This document shows, piece by piece, positions 17,180 to 25,943 of a stretch of 64,000 bases of DNA. The stretch's first letter is position 1; each line of letters starts with the position of its first letter. Origin of the DNA: Salinibacter sp. 10B (GTDB lineage: Bacteria > Bacteroidota > Rhodothermia > Rhodothermales > Salinibacteraceae). The notes beneath the pieces are model-generated. The model searched no databases. It had not been told where the DNA came from and worked only from the letters and a program-made list of their open reading frames with translations. A program made the position numbers and the translations under genes. The stretch covers positions 2,916,668-2,980,667 of the forward strand of contig NZ_MQWC01000004.1 in NCBI RefSeq assembly GCF_002954405.1, in the 5' to 3' direction.

Positions 17180-18442
17180 CTACTCGCCTCGGTAAATCCC
17201 CTTCTCGTACACTTTCTTGTAGTTGCGTACAGCCCGGAAGAGGCCGCTCGCAAGGAGGGTTTGCCCCCGATCACTCCTCAAAAAGCGTGCCTCCTGCGGA
17301 TTGGTCAAAAATCCGAGCTCCACGAGCACCGAGGGCATCGAGGCACTCCAGAGCACATAGAAGCCCGCCTGGTGCACCCCACGGTTGTCGCGCTGGACCC
17401 GGTTTTCGAACTGACCCTGAACGAGGGATGCCAGCTTCTCGCTCTGCCGCATGTACGCGCTCTGGGTGAGGGTTTGACGCACGAGGGCCTGCTCGTCGTA
17501 ATCCTCATACTTTTCGGTGTTTTCCTCGTACTTGATCACGCTGTTTTCGCGCTCCATGACTTTTTCGGCGGCCTCCGTTTTGGACGGGCCGAGGAAATAG
17601 GTTTCTGTCCCGTGGGCCGCATGGGCACGGGCGGCGTTGACGTGCAGGGAAATGAAGAGCTTTGCGCCAGCCTTGTTGGCCATGTGTCCCCGCTCCTCCA
17701 GCGGGATGAATCGGTCGTCTGTTCGCGTGTACACCACGTTGATGCCGAGTCGGTTCTCGATGTAGTCCCCGAGCTTGTGAGCCACGTCGAGCACGATGGT
17801 CTTCTCGTACAATCCATTCGCAGTGGCGCCAGGATCCTTGCCGCCGTGTCCGGGGTCGAGGACAATGGTGTCGAGCTTCCAGCGCTCTCGGGCGTCCTTC
17901 GAGGCCCCATCGGATCCCTGCTGGGAGCCGGTGGAGACTTGTTGGATCACATCGGAGGAGGACGAGGAGCCTCCGCTTGCATCGGCTACGGTTCGTTGTC
18001 CCGCTTCCGTGTACGACAGGTTGAGCAGCAGGTCGTTGGAGGCGCCGTCCCGGTACGCCTCCGCCGTTACGGGCCGCTCCGGGTCCAGTTGAAAGCGGAG
18101 AATGAGGTGCCCATTCTGCGTCGTCGCGGTATACGTCTGCACCGGCCCTTGCGGGGCGGTTTTCTGATAGCGATCATGGAGCGTCGTATTGTAGAGGACC
18201 CATTCGATTTGATGTGTGCCTGCCGAGCGCGGCATGCCGTACGCCCGAATGGTGTCCGGCGTGCGCACCCGTACCACGTACCCCTGCCCGTCCGATCGGG
18301 CCGTAAACATCACATCCTCCACGACGGCGGTGGCCTGTGCCGTATTCAGGCCCAGACCCAGGAAGAGCGCTATGATCACAAGCCCGATCCGCATCCGGGT
18401 TCTCGATCTCTGGTGGGGTGGGTCAGGGAAAGGAGGGGACAT
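17180..18442 (-). CDS. N-acetylmuramoyl-L-alanine amidase (AmiC type)
   Basis: The precursor is 420 residues from the ATG at 18442, or 404 from 18394, where a compact signal peptide begins (MRIGLVIIALFLGLGLN, ending near AQA). The N-terminal half looks like an AMIN domain that targets peptidoglycan or the septum. The C-terminal half is Amidase_3, with zinc ligands in LDPGHGG, GLYEK and ISLHVN and the catalytic Glu in VELGFLTN. The enzyme cuts the amide bond between MurNAc and the stem peptide during cell separation. It lies in a leftward run of envelope genes beginning with an ECF sigma factor, but a 403-base spacer separates it from that operon. Confidence 0.93.
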   Translation of the reverse strand: MSPPFPDPPHQRSRTRMRIGLVIIALFLGLGLNTAQATAVVEDVMFTARSDGQGYVVRVRTPDTIRAYGMPRSAGTHQIEWVLYNTTLHDRYQKTAPQGPVQTYTATTQNGHLILRFQLDPERPVTAEAYRDGASNDLLLNLSYTEAGQRTVADASGGSSSSSDVIQQVSTGSQQGSDGASKDARERWKLDTIVLDPGHGGKDPGATANGLYEKTIVLDVAHKLGDYIENRLGINVVYTRTDDRFIPLEERGHMANKAGAKLFISLHVNAARAHAAHGTETYFLGPSKTEAAEKVMERENSVIKYEENTEKYEDYDEQALVRQTLTQSAYMRQSEKLASLVQGQFENRVQRDNRGVHQAGFYVLWSASMPSVLVELGFLTNPQEARFLRSDRGQTLLASGLFRAVRNYKKVYEKGIYRGE

Positions 18443-18845
18443 AGAACTGTAGAGAACTCCGCGCGGAACTGTGAAGCAGATGCCCGGCTCCGTTAGCAAC
18501 TGCAATTCTGGTGCCAGTATGGCGGAGCCGGCCCCTTCGCCGAAATTATGGCTCTTATATAATGAAAGCTATCGCACCTAAAGTAAAACTCGAAGTGTTA
18601 ATGTGTTGGCAAGGCGGAGGGGGATGGAATGCCTCGTACCAGTGATCCAGGACGGTGTGCACCGAATTGTCCGGTTCAAAAGAAAACCGTCGTTGCGAGG
18701 TGTATCTGTTTGTACTGGGGATGCCCAATGCGTGTGTGGAGCCGTACGTGTGGGCTGCCGAGAGAGACGCTGACAGTGCGACACGCTACGGTTCTAGACC
18801 AAGCAATGGGGCGGCCCGAGGGGGGCGCAACTGATCTCAACATCC
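18443..18845. other. 403-base spacer upstream of the amidase gene
   Basis: No convincing frame. An AT-rich block at about 18545-18612 is the likeliest promoter region for the amidase gene on the minus strand. A fit to the Bacteroidota consensus (TTG, TAnnTTTG) is only partial. Confidence 0.4.
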
Positions 18846-19559
18846 CTACTGCTTCGGGGGGGGGCCAAGGAGTTGCTGGAGGCGGTGCTCAATCATCTGG
18901 TCGCGCATCTGGCGGCGCTTTTGAAGACTGCGCTGGACCTTCTGGATTTCCCGTTGGAGGCGTTCAATTTCCCGGCGTCGATTTTCTTGTTTGATCTCAA
19001 AGATTTCATTCAGTAGGGTGCGAAGCGTATCGATCCGAGCCCGGCGCTCGCCGCTATCCTCCGGCAGCACGCGAATGGCGTGGGCAAGATTTTGGGCCTG
19101 CTGCTCCATCGTGCGCTCGCGGACGAGGCGCTCGTACAGTTCACGATTGGCCTTCTGGACCTCATTCAGGTATTGTCGCTGGGGGTCTTGCGTGTCCACC
19201 GACGCTCGCCCCTGTGCCGTGGAGGAGCGCGCAGAAATTTCCTGTAGGATGACGGACGATTCCTGGGCGTTGACCTCGTCTTCGGACACCGGGCGCAGTC
19301 CATCGTTGATGGCGAAGAGACGTCCGTTCAGTTCAATGACGGGTCGTTGAATGCCCATAAACTGGTACTGAGCCGTCATCCCGTCCAGGTTTAGATCCGA
19401 TGGCAGCTGACTGTCGGTGAGCTGTTGCCCGTCGACGAAGATGGTGCCATCGCGGATCGTAAGCGTGCGCGTCTGCTGCGCCGTTGTAATTGGAGCAGCG
19501 GCGCCCCACAGCAGCGTGCCGAGGAGAAGGCTACAGACGAGGGAGAAGAAGCGAGTCAT
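18846..19559 (-). CDS. exported coiled-coil protein, unknown function
   Basis: The 237 residues start with a signal peptide ending near TTAQQ. A short beta-rich region (LTIRDGTIFVDGQQL) follows, then from about residue 110 a long, highly charged helical stretch (for example RREIERLQREIQKVQ) that should form a coiled coil. I do not recognise a family. It lies 53 bases after the anti-sigma-like gene on the same strand and is probably the third gene of that operon. A periplasmic sensing or structural role under the sigma factor is a guess from context. Confidence 0.75.
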   Translation of the reverse strand: MTRFFSLVCSLLLGTLLWGAAAPITTAQQTRTLTIRDGTIFVDGQQLTDSQLPSDLNLDGMTAQYQFMGIQRPVIELNGRLFAINDGLRPVSEDEVNAQESSVILQEISARSSTAQGRASVDTQDPQRQYLNEVQKANRELYERLVRERTMEQQAQNLAHAIRVLPEDSGERRARIDTLRTLLNEIFEIKQENRRREIERLQREIQKVQRSLQKRRQMRDQMIEHRLQQLLGPPPKQ

Positions 19560-19612
19560 CGGACGTACGGGAATTCATTCAACAACGAGCGGACCGCAGG
19601 CAGAGAGACAGG

Positions 19613-20242
19613 TCAGGGGGTTGTCTGGTCGACGGTTTGAAGCCCGCTGCCCCAAGCGTCCGCGCCGCTTCGAGAACGCAGTTGCTCGATGCGTTGATGC
19701 AGGCGTACCATCTCGTCGCGGTCGTCCCACTCAGGTATGGAGCGCGCCTCGGGATCCTGTTCCGTTCCGGTCGCAGCGGACGCGGATTGTTGCTTCGTGG
19801 AAGGGGGCGTCGTGCTTGCGGTCGACGACGCCGGGGAATAGGAGCGGAGCTGCCACCAGCCAAGTCCCACAACCAGCAGCACGGCCAGGGCCGCACTGGC
19901 ACCCTGAAGCCGCTGCGTCCAGGATCGGTCCGGAGCCTGAGCCGGGCGATTGGCGGCCCGGTCCGAGGGGGAGGAGGCAGACCCATTCTCGGCAGCGTCG
20001 GCGGCCTGCTCTACGATGTCGTCGATCACCGTGGGGGCAGGCGATGGCGAGGAGCGACGGTCCAGTGCGTCCTTCGTCTCTTGAAGCTGTTCGTACTCTT
20101 CCCGAAGCGCGTCGTCTTCAGTCAGGCGATGGTCGAACGCGGGGTCGTCCACGTCCTCGCCGTACAGATGCTGAATGAGGCGTAGCGAGTCGTCCATAGA
20201 TGCAGTGGTCGTCTGAATGCGACGAATCAGGGGGCCTCTCAT
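19613..20242 (-). CDS. membrane protein, probable anti-sigma factor
   Basis: This 209-residue protein has an acidic N-terminal part of about 110 residues, one transmembrane helix at roughly 114-133 (SAALAVLLVVGLGWW) and a Ser/Thr/Gln-rich outer part. Its first codon overlaps the stop of the ECF sigma gene (ATGA at 20239-20242), the usual arrangement for a sigma factor and its membrane-bound antagonist. I see no zinc-binding ZAS motif, so the anti-sigma role rests on layout and topology. An internal ATG at 20197 is an alternative start. Confidence 0.65.
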   Translation of the reverse strand: MRGPLIRRIQTTTASMDDSLRLIQHLYGEDVDDPAFDHRLTEDDALREEYEQLQETKDALDRRSSPSPAPTVIDDIVEQAADAAENGSASSPSDRAANRPAQAPDRSWTQRLQGASAALAVLLVVGLGWWQLRSYSPASSTASTTPPSTKQQSASAATGTEQDPEARSIPEWDDRDEMVRLHQRIEQLRSRSGADAWGSGLQTVDQTTP

Positions 20243-20844
20243 GAGTTGTTCGTGCCCGCAAGGGAAGCCTTGTCGGAGTCTTCCATCATTTTGCGAAGGT
20301 TTTTGAGCGCATAGCGCATGCGACCCAAGGCCGTATTGATGGACACGTCTTGCAGTTCGGCAATTTCACGGAAGGTGAGGTCCGTTTCCTGCCGAAGAAG
20401 TAACACCTCGCGCTGCTCAGGGGCCAACTGCTCGATGTGCTCGTCAAGCCATTCCCGCTGCTCGGCCCGGTGTAATTCTTCGTCGGCGTAGGGCGAATCA
20501 TCTTCGAGCGTTTCCCAAAATGAACGTCCGTCGTCCGGGTCGTGGGGCATATCCGCCCACTTCTTCTGCTTCCGCATGTGGTCGATGGCCGCGTTCCGGG
20601 CGATACTCATGACCCAGCTTAGCCACTTCCCCTCGTGGGAGTACGCCCCGTCGGGGTCCTGCATGGCATTGATGACGCGGACGAAGGTGTCCTGAAAGAT
20701 GTCGTTGGCCGTTGCTCGGTCCTTCACCATGCCCATCAGGTAGCCGAAGATACGGTCCTGGTGTCGTTCCACGAGCTGGCGGAAGGCAGTCTCGTCGCCG
20801 TCCTCCAGGTAAGCGGTCACCAGTGCCTCGTCGGATGGTTGCAT
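20239..20844 (-). CDS. ECF-family RNA polymerase sigma factor
   Basis: The 201 residues contain region 2 (AFRQLVERHQDRIFGYLMGM, DIFQDTFVRVINA, and WVMSIARNAAIDHMR, which contacts the -10 element). Region 4 follows (LAPEQREVLLLRQ, DLTFREIAELQDVSINTALGRMRYALKNLR). Length and order are typical of RpoE-like group IV sigma factors. The next two genes encode a membrane anti-sigma candidate and an exported coiled-coil protein, suggesting an envelope-stress regulon. I chose the ATG at 20844; the slightly longer frame begins with GTG. Confidence 0.95.
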   Translation of the reverse strand: MQPSDEALVTAYLEDGDETAFRQLVERHQDRIFGYLMGMVKDRATANDIFQDTFVRVINAMQDPDGAYSHEGKWLSWVMSIARNAAIDHMRKQKKWADMPHDPDDGRSFWETLEDDSPYADEELHRAEQREWLDEHIEQLAPEQREVLLLRQETDLTFREIAELQDVSINTALGRMRYALKNLRKMMEDSDKASLAGTNNS

Positions 20845-21081
20845 GCGCGGTCCCACTCAGTGAGCACGTTTGAACGCGTGAGGGGGCATGTCGGACAAAA
20901 TAACGGGCCGTCGGGGCCGATTATTATGTCGGAGCGAGATGCCCCCGAAGTAGAACATTGGACCGACGTCTAACGCCGAGTCCGGCGAGGGGATTCGGCC
21001 TCTGTTGGAAAGAGGTGCCCTCGCCTGTGTCGAAAGGAGATCGAAGGGGGCGGTGCGATTGTCGGGAGCGTCTCCCAGTTG

Positions 21082-22011
21082 CTACAGGTCTTGAAGGGCT
21101 GTACGCATCCGGCTGCGGGTGTCGCTGTCCGGGAGGCGGCCGTACCCAGCCCGCACGTTGTCCTGTAAGTGGTCAGGATCAGACGTGCCGGGAATGACGC
21201 ACGTCACTGCTTCGTGTCCCAGAATATACTTGAGAAAAAACTGCGCCCAGCTCTCACAGTCGAACGACGAGGTCCAGTCTGGGAGCGGGATCCCCTCCAC
21301 TCGGCCGAACAGCGATCCGCCCTCGAACGGTCCGTTCACGATCACACCGACCTCATTTTCAGCAGCGAGGGGCAGGAGGCGCTCTTCGGCTCGCCTCGTC
21401 TGGATGGAATACGGCAGCTGGACGAAGTCGATGTTGCGGCTCTGTATGATGTGAGCGAGGTCGTCGAAGGCCCCAAGAGTGTAGTGCGTAACGCCGACGT
21501 ATCGGACCTTGCCCTGTGCTTTCCAGTCCTGCAGCGTGTCGAGGTGCGTCTCCCAATCGACGAGATTGTGCACCTGCATCAGATCCATCGGCCGCTGGTT
21601 CATGCGGGTCATCGAGCGCTCCATCTGCTCCATGCCCTTCTCTCGACCGCGTGTCCAGACCTTCGTTGCCCCGAAAATCTCGTCGGTAAGCCCCAACTCG
21701 GCACTGAGTGCGCCGACCACGCGCTCGGCCCGCCCGTACATTGGGGAGGAGTCGATGACGGAGCCGCCCAGCGCCACCAGCTGGCGCAGTACCTCCTTGA
21801 GGGGCTCTCGTGCCTCTGAACTCGTCCCCACGTCGAACTGTCGCCACGTGCCCAGGCCCACACAGGGAAGCGGCTCGCCCGTAGAGGGAATGGGCCGTGT
21901 GTGCACCTCAGCAGAGGGGCTACCAGTGGGGGCGAGAGGGGCGAACGCCAGGGCTGCCCCGGCACCGAGGGTGCGCTTGAGCATTGTGCGACGGGAGAGA
22001 GGGGTCCGCAT
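21082..22011 (-). CDS. aldo/keto reductase with Tat-type signal
   Basis: The 309-residue protein begins with a twin-arginine signal (SRRTMLKRTLGAGAALAFA), so it should be exported folded. The mature part has the aldo/keto reductase tetrad D87 and Y92 (VIDSSPMYG), K117 (GATKVW) and H148 (MQVHNL), with VIPGTS near the end. It would reduce carbonyl compounds with a nicotinamide cofactor. Cytosolic aldo/keto reductases are the rule; exported Tat versions are an uncommon subgroup of unknown physiological role. It is transcribed alone. Confidence 0.88.
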   Translation of the reverse strand: MRTPLSRRTMLKRTLGAGAALAFAPLAPTGSPSAEVHTRPIPSTGEPLPCVGLGTWRQFDVGTSSEAREPLKEVLRQLVALGGSVIDSSPMYGRAERVVGALSAELGLTDEIFGATKVWTRGREKGMEQMERSMTRMNQRPMDLMQVHNLVDWETHLDTLQDWKAQGKVRYVGVTHYTLGAFDDLAHIIQSRNIDFVQLPYSIQTRRAEERLLPLAAENEVGVIVNGPFEGGSLFGRVEGIPLPDWTSSFDCESWAQFFLKYILGHEAVTCVIPGTSDPDHLQDNVRAGYGRLPDSDTRSRMRTALQDL

Positions 22012-22331
22012 CGGAGCAGGCGATTGTTTGGAAGAGAGGACTGAAAAACGCTGGGGTCACGTTGGCGTCGACTGCGGAAGGCCATCAGCGTGCGGACGTA
22101 AGAGGCTTCGTCCTCACGACTCCGTTCAATAGACGTTCAGCAGAGAACTGTGGCGCCATGAGAGTCCAAGGGCGGCTTCGGCGTGCAACGGTGCCCTTAG
22201 ACGTATGGCCTTGACCGTACAGCCCAGCCACAGAACAAGACTGAAAAAGGGACGGCCCTCGCGGGTCCGTCCCTCATTCGTCTCAGCAAAATGGCAGTCG
22301 TCCGTCCAAGACTGGACGACCCGGTTCGGGA
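22012..22331. other. 320-base spacer between aldo/keto reductase and rpsU
   Basis: No protein-like frame. It holds the promoter side of the reductase gene and, at the right, the rpsU terminator listed separately. Confidence 0.6.
22244..22274 (-). terminator. intrinsic terminator of rpsU
   Basis: Arms AGGGACGG (22248-22255) and CCGTCCCT (22267-22274), with extra inner CCC/GGG pairing, are followed on the minus strand by a run of five T (22248-22244). It lies 58 bases past the rpsU stop. Confidence 0.75.
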
Positions 22332-22544
22332 TTAGCGCCGCTTCCGGTTGTCGCCGCGCTTGCGCTCGCGGTGGCGGCGGCGACGCGCCTTCTTCTTCTT
22401 GAGCCGTTTCTCCTCCGACGGCTTCATGTACGCCATGTTCTGCCGATACTCCTGCAGAATGCGGCTCCGGTTTACCTGGCGCCGGAAGCGTTTGAGTGCG
22501 CGATCAATGTCTTCGTTGTTTCGAACCTTAACACCAACAGCCAA
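22332..22544 (-). CDS. rpsU: 30S ribosomal protein bS21
   Basis: The 70 residues match bS21 (VKVRNNEDIDRALKRFRRQV, then a very basic tail). In Bacteroidota bS21, with bS18 and bS6, holds the anti-Shine-Dalgarno end of 16S rRNA on the ribosome. The start codon is TTG at 22544; no in-frame ATG precedes it. A perfect AAGGAGG stands 8 bases upstream. This strong site, in a genome segment where other genes lack one, fits the known autogenous control in which ribosomes lacking bS21 expose the anti-SD and translate rpsU. It is transcribed alone and ends in an intrinsic terminator. Confidence 0.96.
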   Translation of the reverse strand: MAVGVKVRNNEDIDRALKRFRRQVNRSRILQEYRQNMAYMKPSEEKRLKKKKARRRRHRERKRGDNRKRR

Positions 22545-22551
22545 CGTGGAT

Positions 22552-22559
22552 CCCTCCTT
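22552..22559 (-). promoter_or_regulatory. strong Shine-Dalgarno site of rpsU
   Basis: AAGGAGGG on the minus strand, with AGGAGG 8 bases ahead of the TTG start. It decides the start codon and is the likely target of bS21-dependent autoregulation. Confidence 0.85.
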
Positions 22560-22701
22560 GAGGAGTCTGGTTATGTAGGTTGTGTATGGACGCTATCTAT
22601 TCAGCGCGCCCGCTTCAACGGAAGGGAGGAAGGGCGTGTTTCTTTGAGGGCGGGGGGGTGCTCGTTTGTGTGCTCTTTTCGTACCAATCCGCTCGGTCTT
22701 C

Positions 22702-23295
22702 ATGGCCTCCTCGTATCGTCTCGTTCTGGGCACCGGCAATCCCGGCAAAGTGGACGAGCTCCAGGCATTGCTCGCCGATCTCCCGATTGATCTCATTCCG
22801 GCCTCGTCCCTTGAGGTGCCGCCGGAGGTGGTGGAGGATGCCGACACGCTGGAAGGAAATGCCCAGAAGAAGGCCGAGACGTTCCACCGGCACAGCGGCC
22901 TGCCCGCCCTTGCCGACGACACCGGACTGGAGGTGGCGGCGCTCGACGGTCGCCCCGGCGTCCACACGGCTCGCTTCGCCGGTCCCGACGCCACTCCCGA
23001 CGACAACAAAAGAAAGCTTCTGGAGGTGCTGGATGGTGTGGAGGATCGACGTGCCCGCTTCCGCACCGTGGTGGCACTCGTGGATGAGGACGCGGTACAC
23101 ACCTTCGAGGGCGTTTGCGAGGGCACCATCACCACCGCTCCCCGCGGCGACGGCGGCTTCGGATACGATCCGCTCTTCCAGCCGGACGGCTTCAAGCAGA
23201 CGTTCGCGGAGATGCCGCCGGACGCCAAAAACGAGATCAGCCACCGCCGCAAGGCCCTGGATGCTTTACGCTCTTTCCTGGCAGATACAGATTGA
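22702..23295 (+). CDS. rdgB: non-canonical purine NTP pyrophosphatase (RdgB/HAM1)
   Basis: The 197 residues carry the family blocks GTGNPGKVDEL at the N-terminus, LADDTGLEVAALDGRPGVHTARFAG with the catalytic acidic residues, and GGFGYDPLFQPDG and SHRRKALDAL near the end. The enzyme hydrolyses dITP, ITP and XTP to the monophosphate, keeping deaminated purines out of DNA and RNA. I chose the ATG at 22702, where homology begins. dtd follows on the same strand after 111 bases, so the two clean-up genes may share a transcript. Confidence 0.96.
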   Translation: MASSYRLVLGTGNPGKVDELQALLADLPIDLIPASSLEVPPEVVEDADTLEGNAQKKAETFHRHSGLPALADDTGLEVAALDGRPGVHTARFAGPDATPDDNKRKLLEVLDGVEDRRARFRTVVALVDEDAVHTFEGVCEGTITTAPRGDGGFGYDPLFQPDGFKQTFAEMPPDAKNEISHRRKALDALRSFLADTD

Positions 23296-23307
23296 TTCCC
23301 CGTACAG

Positions 23308-23331
23308 GCGTCTCGCCGAGACGCTTCTTCT
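23308..23331 (+). terminator. small hairpin after rdgB
   Basis: GCGTCTC (23308-23314) pairs with GAGACGC (23318-23324) and is followed by TTCTTCTT. It may act as a weak terminator or attenuator between rdgB and dtd. Confidence 0.4.
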
Positions 23332-23406
23332 TATCTCTGCGCCCCGCATCATCGGCACGACCTTCGGCCCCCGGGACGCCTCTTTTTTCATTCCCCCTTC
23401 CCTGAT

Positions 23407-23859
23407 ATGGTTTCCCTTGTCCAACGCGTTTCCGAAGCTGCCGTCGAGATCGACGGCGAAACCGTCGGCGCGATCGACGATGGGCTGCTCATCCTGCTCG
23501 GCATCCACGAGGACGACACAGAGACCGAGAGCGACTGGTGTGCCTCGAAGTGCGCCCACCTGCGCGTCTTTCCCGATGCTGACGGCAAGATGGACGAGTC
23601 GCTGCTTGACACCGGCGGCGAGGCCCTCGTCGTGCCGCAGTTCACGCTGTACGGGGACGTGCATCGCGGCAATCGCCCGTCGTTTGATGAAGCCGCGCCC
23701 CCGGACCACGCCGAGCGCCTCTACGAACACTTCGTGGACGCGCTGGAAACCGAATTGGGCCGCTCGGTGCCGACGGGCGAATTCGGGGCCATGATGGACG
23801 TGCGCCTCACGAACGACGGCCCCGTGACGCTGTGGGTCGAGCAGCGCGCCGATGCGTGA
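23407..23859 (+). CDS. dtd: D-aminoacyl-tRNA deacylase
   Basis: The 150 residues match Dtd along the full length: the MVSLVQRVSEAAV start, the QFTLYGD block, and NDGPVT, the Gly-cisPro motif at the dimer interface that gives chiral selectivity. Dtd removes D-amino acids, and glycine mischarged on tRNA-Ala. The usual SQFTL block reads PQFTL here, so the first Ser is Pro while the Thr is kept. The gene directly follows rdgB. Confidence 0.95.
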   Translation: MVSLVQRVSEAAVEIDGETVGAIDDGLLILLGIHEDDTETESDWCASKCAHLRVFPDADGKMDESLLDTGGEALVVPQFTLYGDVHRGNRPSFDEAAPPDHAERLYEHFVDALETELGRSVPTGEFGAMMDVRLTNDGPVTLWVEQRADA

Positions 23860-24179
23860 CAGCGGCTTCGACGTCGCGCTTGCGTACGTGACCCTGTCGA
23901 CTTTCACTCTGCGGCTGCAGCGAATGGCCCTTTCTACCGAAGGGGGCGATGAGTGCCCAACGGGAGCATAAATCCAGCCACGTGCACCCATTGGCTCGGA
24001 TGTCGCAGAGAGGATTGGCAGGGAGGACTCTCATTCAGGGGCCTACAGAAGGATGGGCCGAAGGTCAAGGGTACGGGCGGCGGGACAGTCGATCTTAGAA
24101 GATGCGAGAAACCCTCGCCAGGGCCTCGACCACCGGGAAGGCCCCCGTCCACTGTCCCGTTCCCCTGCCGCCTGTTCCC
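23860..24179. other. 320-base spacer upstream of the TPR protein gene
   Basis: No protein-like frame beyond a short unconserved extension of the downstream gene, and no clear regulatory motif. Confidence 0.5.
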
Positions 24180-25802
24180 ATGACTGCTCCAGCTGTGTCT
24201 CGTCCCGTCCGGTTGTTGGTTTCCCTCCATCTCGGCCTGTTGCTGTTCGCCCAGCCGACGCTGGGGCAGGACGAGGCGTATGGGGAAATCGATTTCCCCA
24301 TTTCCTGCGCACCGGAGGCCCAAGTGTCCTTCGACACGGGGCTTGCCCTGCTCCACCACATGATGTACGAGCAGGCAGCCGGTCATTTTGAGACGGCGGC
24401 CGAGGCGGACGCGTCCTGCGCAATGGCGCACTGGGGCGTGGCGATGACGCAGTTGCGCCCGCTCTGGGCTCCCCCAACGGAAGCGGAGTTTACGAGAGGC
24501 CGGACTGCCATCGAGAAGGCCCAGGCACTGGAGGCGGACTCCGAGAGGGAGCGGGCCTACATTGACGCCCTGGCATCTTACTATACGGCGGCCGAGACCG
24601 GAACGCACCGCGACGGGGTACGGGCCTGGGAAACGGCTCAGCGTAACCTTCACGAGGCTAATGCGGACGACGTGGACGCCGCGGCGTTCTGGGCCCTGGC
24701 GCACCTCGCGACGGCCCCACCGGATGACAGCACCTACGCCCATCAGAAACGGGCCGGCACCGTGCTGGAGACGCGTCTGGACGCGGCGCCCCGCCATCCT
24801 GGGCTGTTCCATTACCTGATTCACGCTTACGATAATCCGGTTCTGGCGGAAAAGGCTGTCGACGTGGCCCGGGCGTACGACAAGTTGGCGCCCGACGTCC
24901 CGCACGCCCTGCACATGCCGAGCCACATCTTCGTGCGACTCGGCGTCTGGCCGGACGTGATTGAGTGGAATCGACGCTCGGCCGACGCGGCATTGCAGCA
25001 GTCGCCGGACGCCTACACGTCGCTTCACCACGCCCACGCGCTGGACTACATGATATACGCCCATCTGCAGCGGGGTGAAGATCAGAAGGCACGGGCAGCG
25101 CTGGACAAACTGATGGGGGTCGAAACCTATCAGCCGCACCCCGCGGCAGCATACGCCATCGCCGCGGCCCCGGCCCGGTACGCCCTGGAGCGACGGCAGT
25201 GGGACGAGGCGGCGGCCCTGCCCTTGCGCGTCCACGACACGTTTCCGTGGAACGACTTTCCGGAGCATGAAGCTATCACGTACTGGGCGCGCGGATTGGG
25301 CGCCGCCCGGAACGGCGATCTGTCGGCCGCCCGGGCAGTGGTGGACACGCTTGAGTCCATCCATGAGCGGACGCTGGAGAAGGGAGAAGACTACTGGGCC
25401 CTTCACGTGGATGCCCGACGAACGACGGTGCAAGCCTGGATTGCTTACGCCGAGGGCGACACGACCCGTGCACTGATGCTCATGCGGACGGCGGCCGACC
25501 GGGAAGACTCGGTCGACAAGCATCCGATTACCCCAAGCGCCGTGCTGCCCGCTCGCGAGTTGTTGGGAGACCTGCTGATGGCGACGGATCAGCCCGCTGA
25601 GGCGCTTGATGCTTATCGGGCGGCGCTGGTCATTTCGCCTAAGCGGTTCCACAGCCTGTACGGCGCCGGACGGGCGGCAGAGGCCGCCGGGCAGCCCACC
25701 GTGGCGACCTCCTTCTACGCAACGCTGGTTGAGAGTGCTGAACCGGCGGTGGAAACCCGGAGTGGACTCACGCACGCTCGGGCCTTTTTGAGTGAGCGGT
25801 GA
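24180..25802 (+). CDS. exported TPR-repeat protein
   Basis: The 540-residue precursor has a signal peptide ending near LG/QDE. The mature protein is almost wholly helical, with tetratricopeptide-like pairs from the first repeat (LLHHMMYEQAAGHFETAAEADASCA) to the end (AEALDAYRAALVISPKRFHSLYGAGRAAEAAG). Repeated histidine-containing blocks, HPGLFHYLIHAYD and HALHMPSHIFVRLG, are characteristic of a large family of uncharacterised TPR proteins in Bacteroidota and other phyla. The function is unknown; TPR arrays usually bind proteins or peptides. I chose the ATG at 24180 because it gives the clean signal peptide. Confidence 0.82.
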   Translation: MTAPAVSRPVRLLVSLHLGLLLFAQPTLGQDEAYGEIDFPISCAPEAQVSFDTGLALLHHMMYEQAAGHFETAAEADASCAMAHWGVAMTQLRPLWAPPTEAEFTRGRTAIEKAQALEADSERERAYIDALASYYTAAETGTHRDGVRAWETAQRNLHEANADDVDAAAFWALAHLATAPPDDSTYAHQKRAGTVLETRLDAAPRHPGLFHYLIHAYDNPVLAEKAVDVARAYDKLAPDVPHALHMPSHIFVRLGVWPDVIEWNRRSADAALQQSPDAYTSLHHAHALDYMIYAHLQRGEDQKARAALDKLMGVETYQPHPAAAYAIAAAPARYALERRQWDEAAALPLRVHDTFPWNDFPEHEAITYWARGLGAARNGDLSAARAVVDTLESIHERTLEKGEDYWALHVDARRTTVQAWIAYAEGDTTRALMLMRTAADREDSVDKHPITPSAVLPARELLGDLLMATDQPAEALDAYRAALVISPKRFHSLYGAGRAAEAAGQPTVATSFYATLVESAEPAVETRSGLTHARAFLSER

Positions 25803-25943
25803 CGGGGAGGGCGCGCCCCCATCCCTCACACCTGTCTGCGTCATCGGGCCACGGCACACTGCACCAAATCGCCACGGAGGAGCGCTCACGCGTGCAGTAC
25901 TTGAGGGGAGCACGCGTTTTTGCCCCAAATGAGGATCACAGCC

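Noticed and set aside
17132-18496. Plus-strand frame opposite the amidase gene
   Set aside because: The amidase on the minus strand has all zinc ligands and a signal peptide; this frame has neither motif nor sensible composition.
18578-18784. Small minus-strand frame in the spacer upstream of the amidase
   Set aside because: No start context, no domain, and it covers the AT-rich probable promoter.
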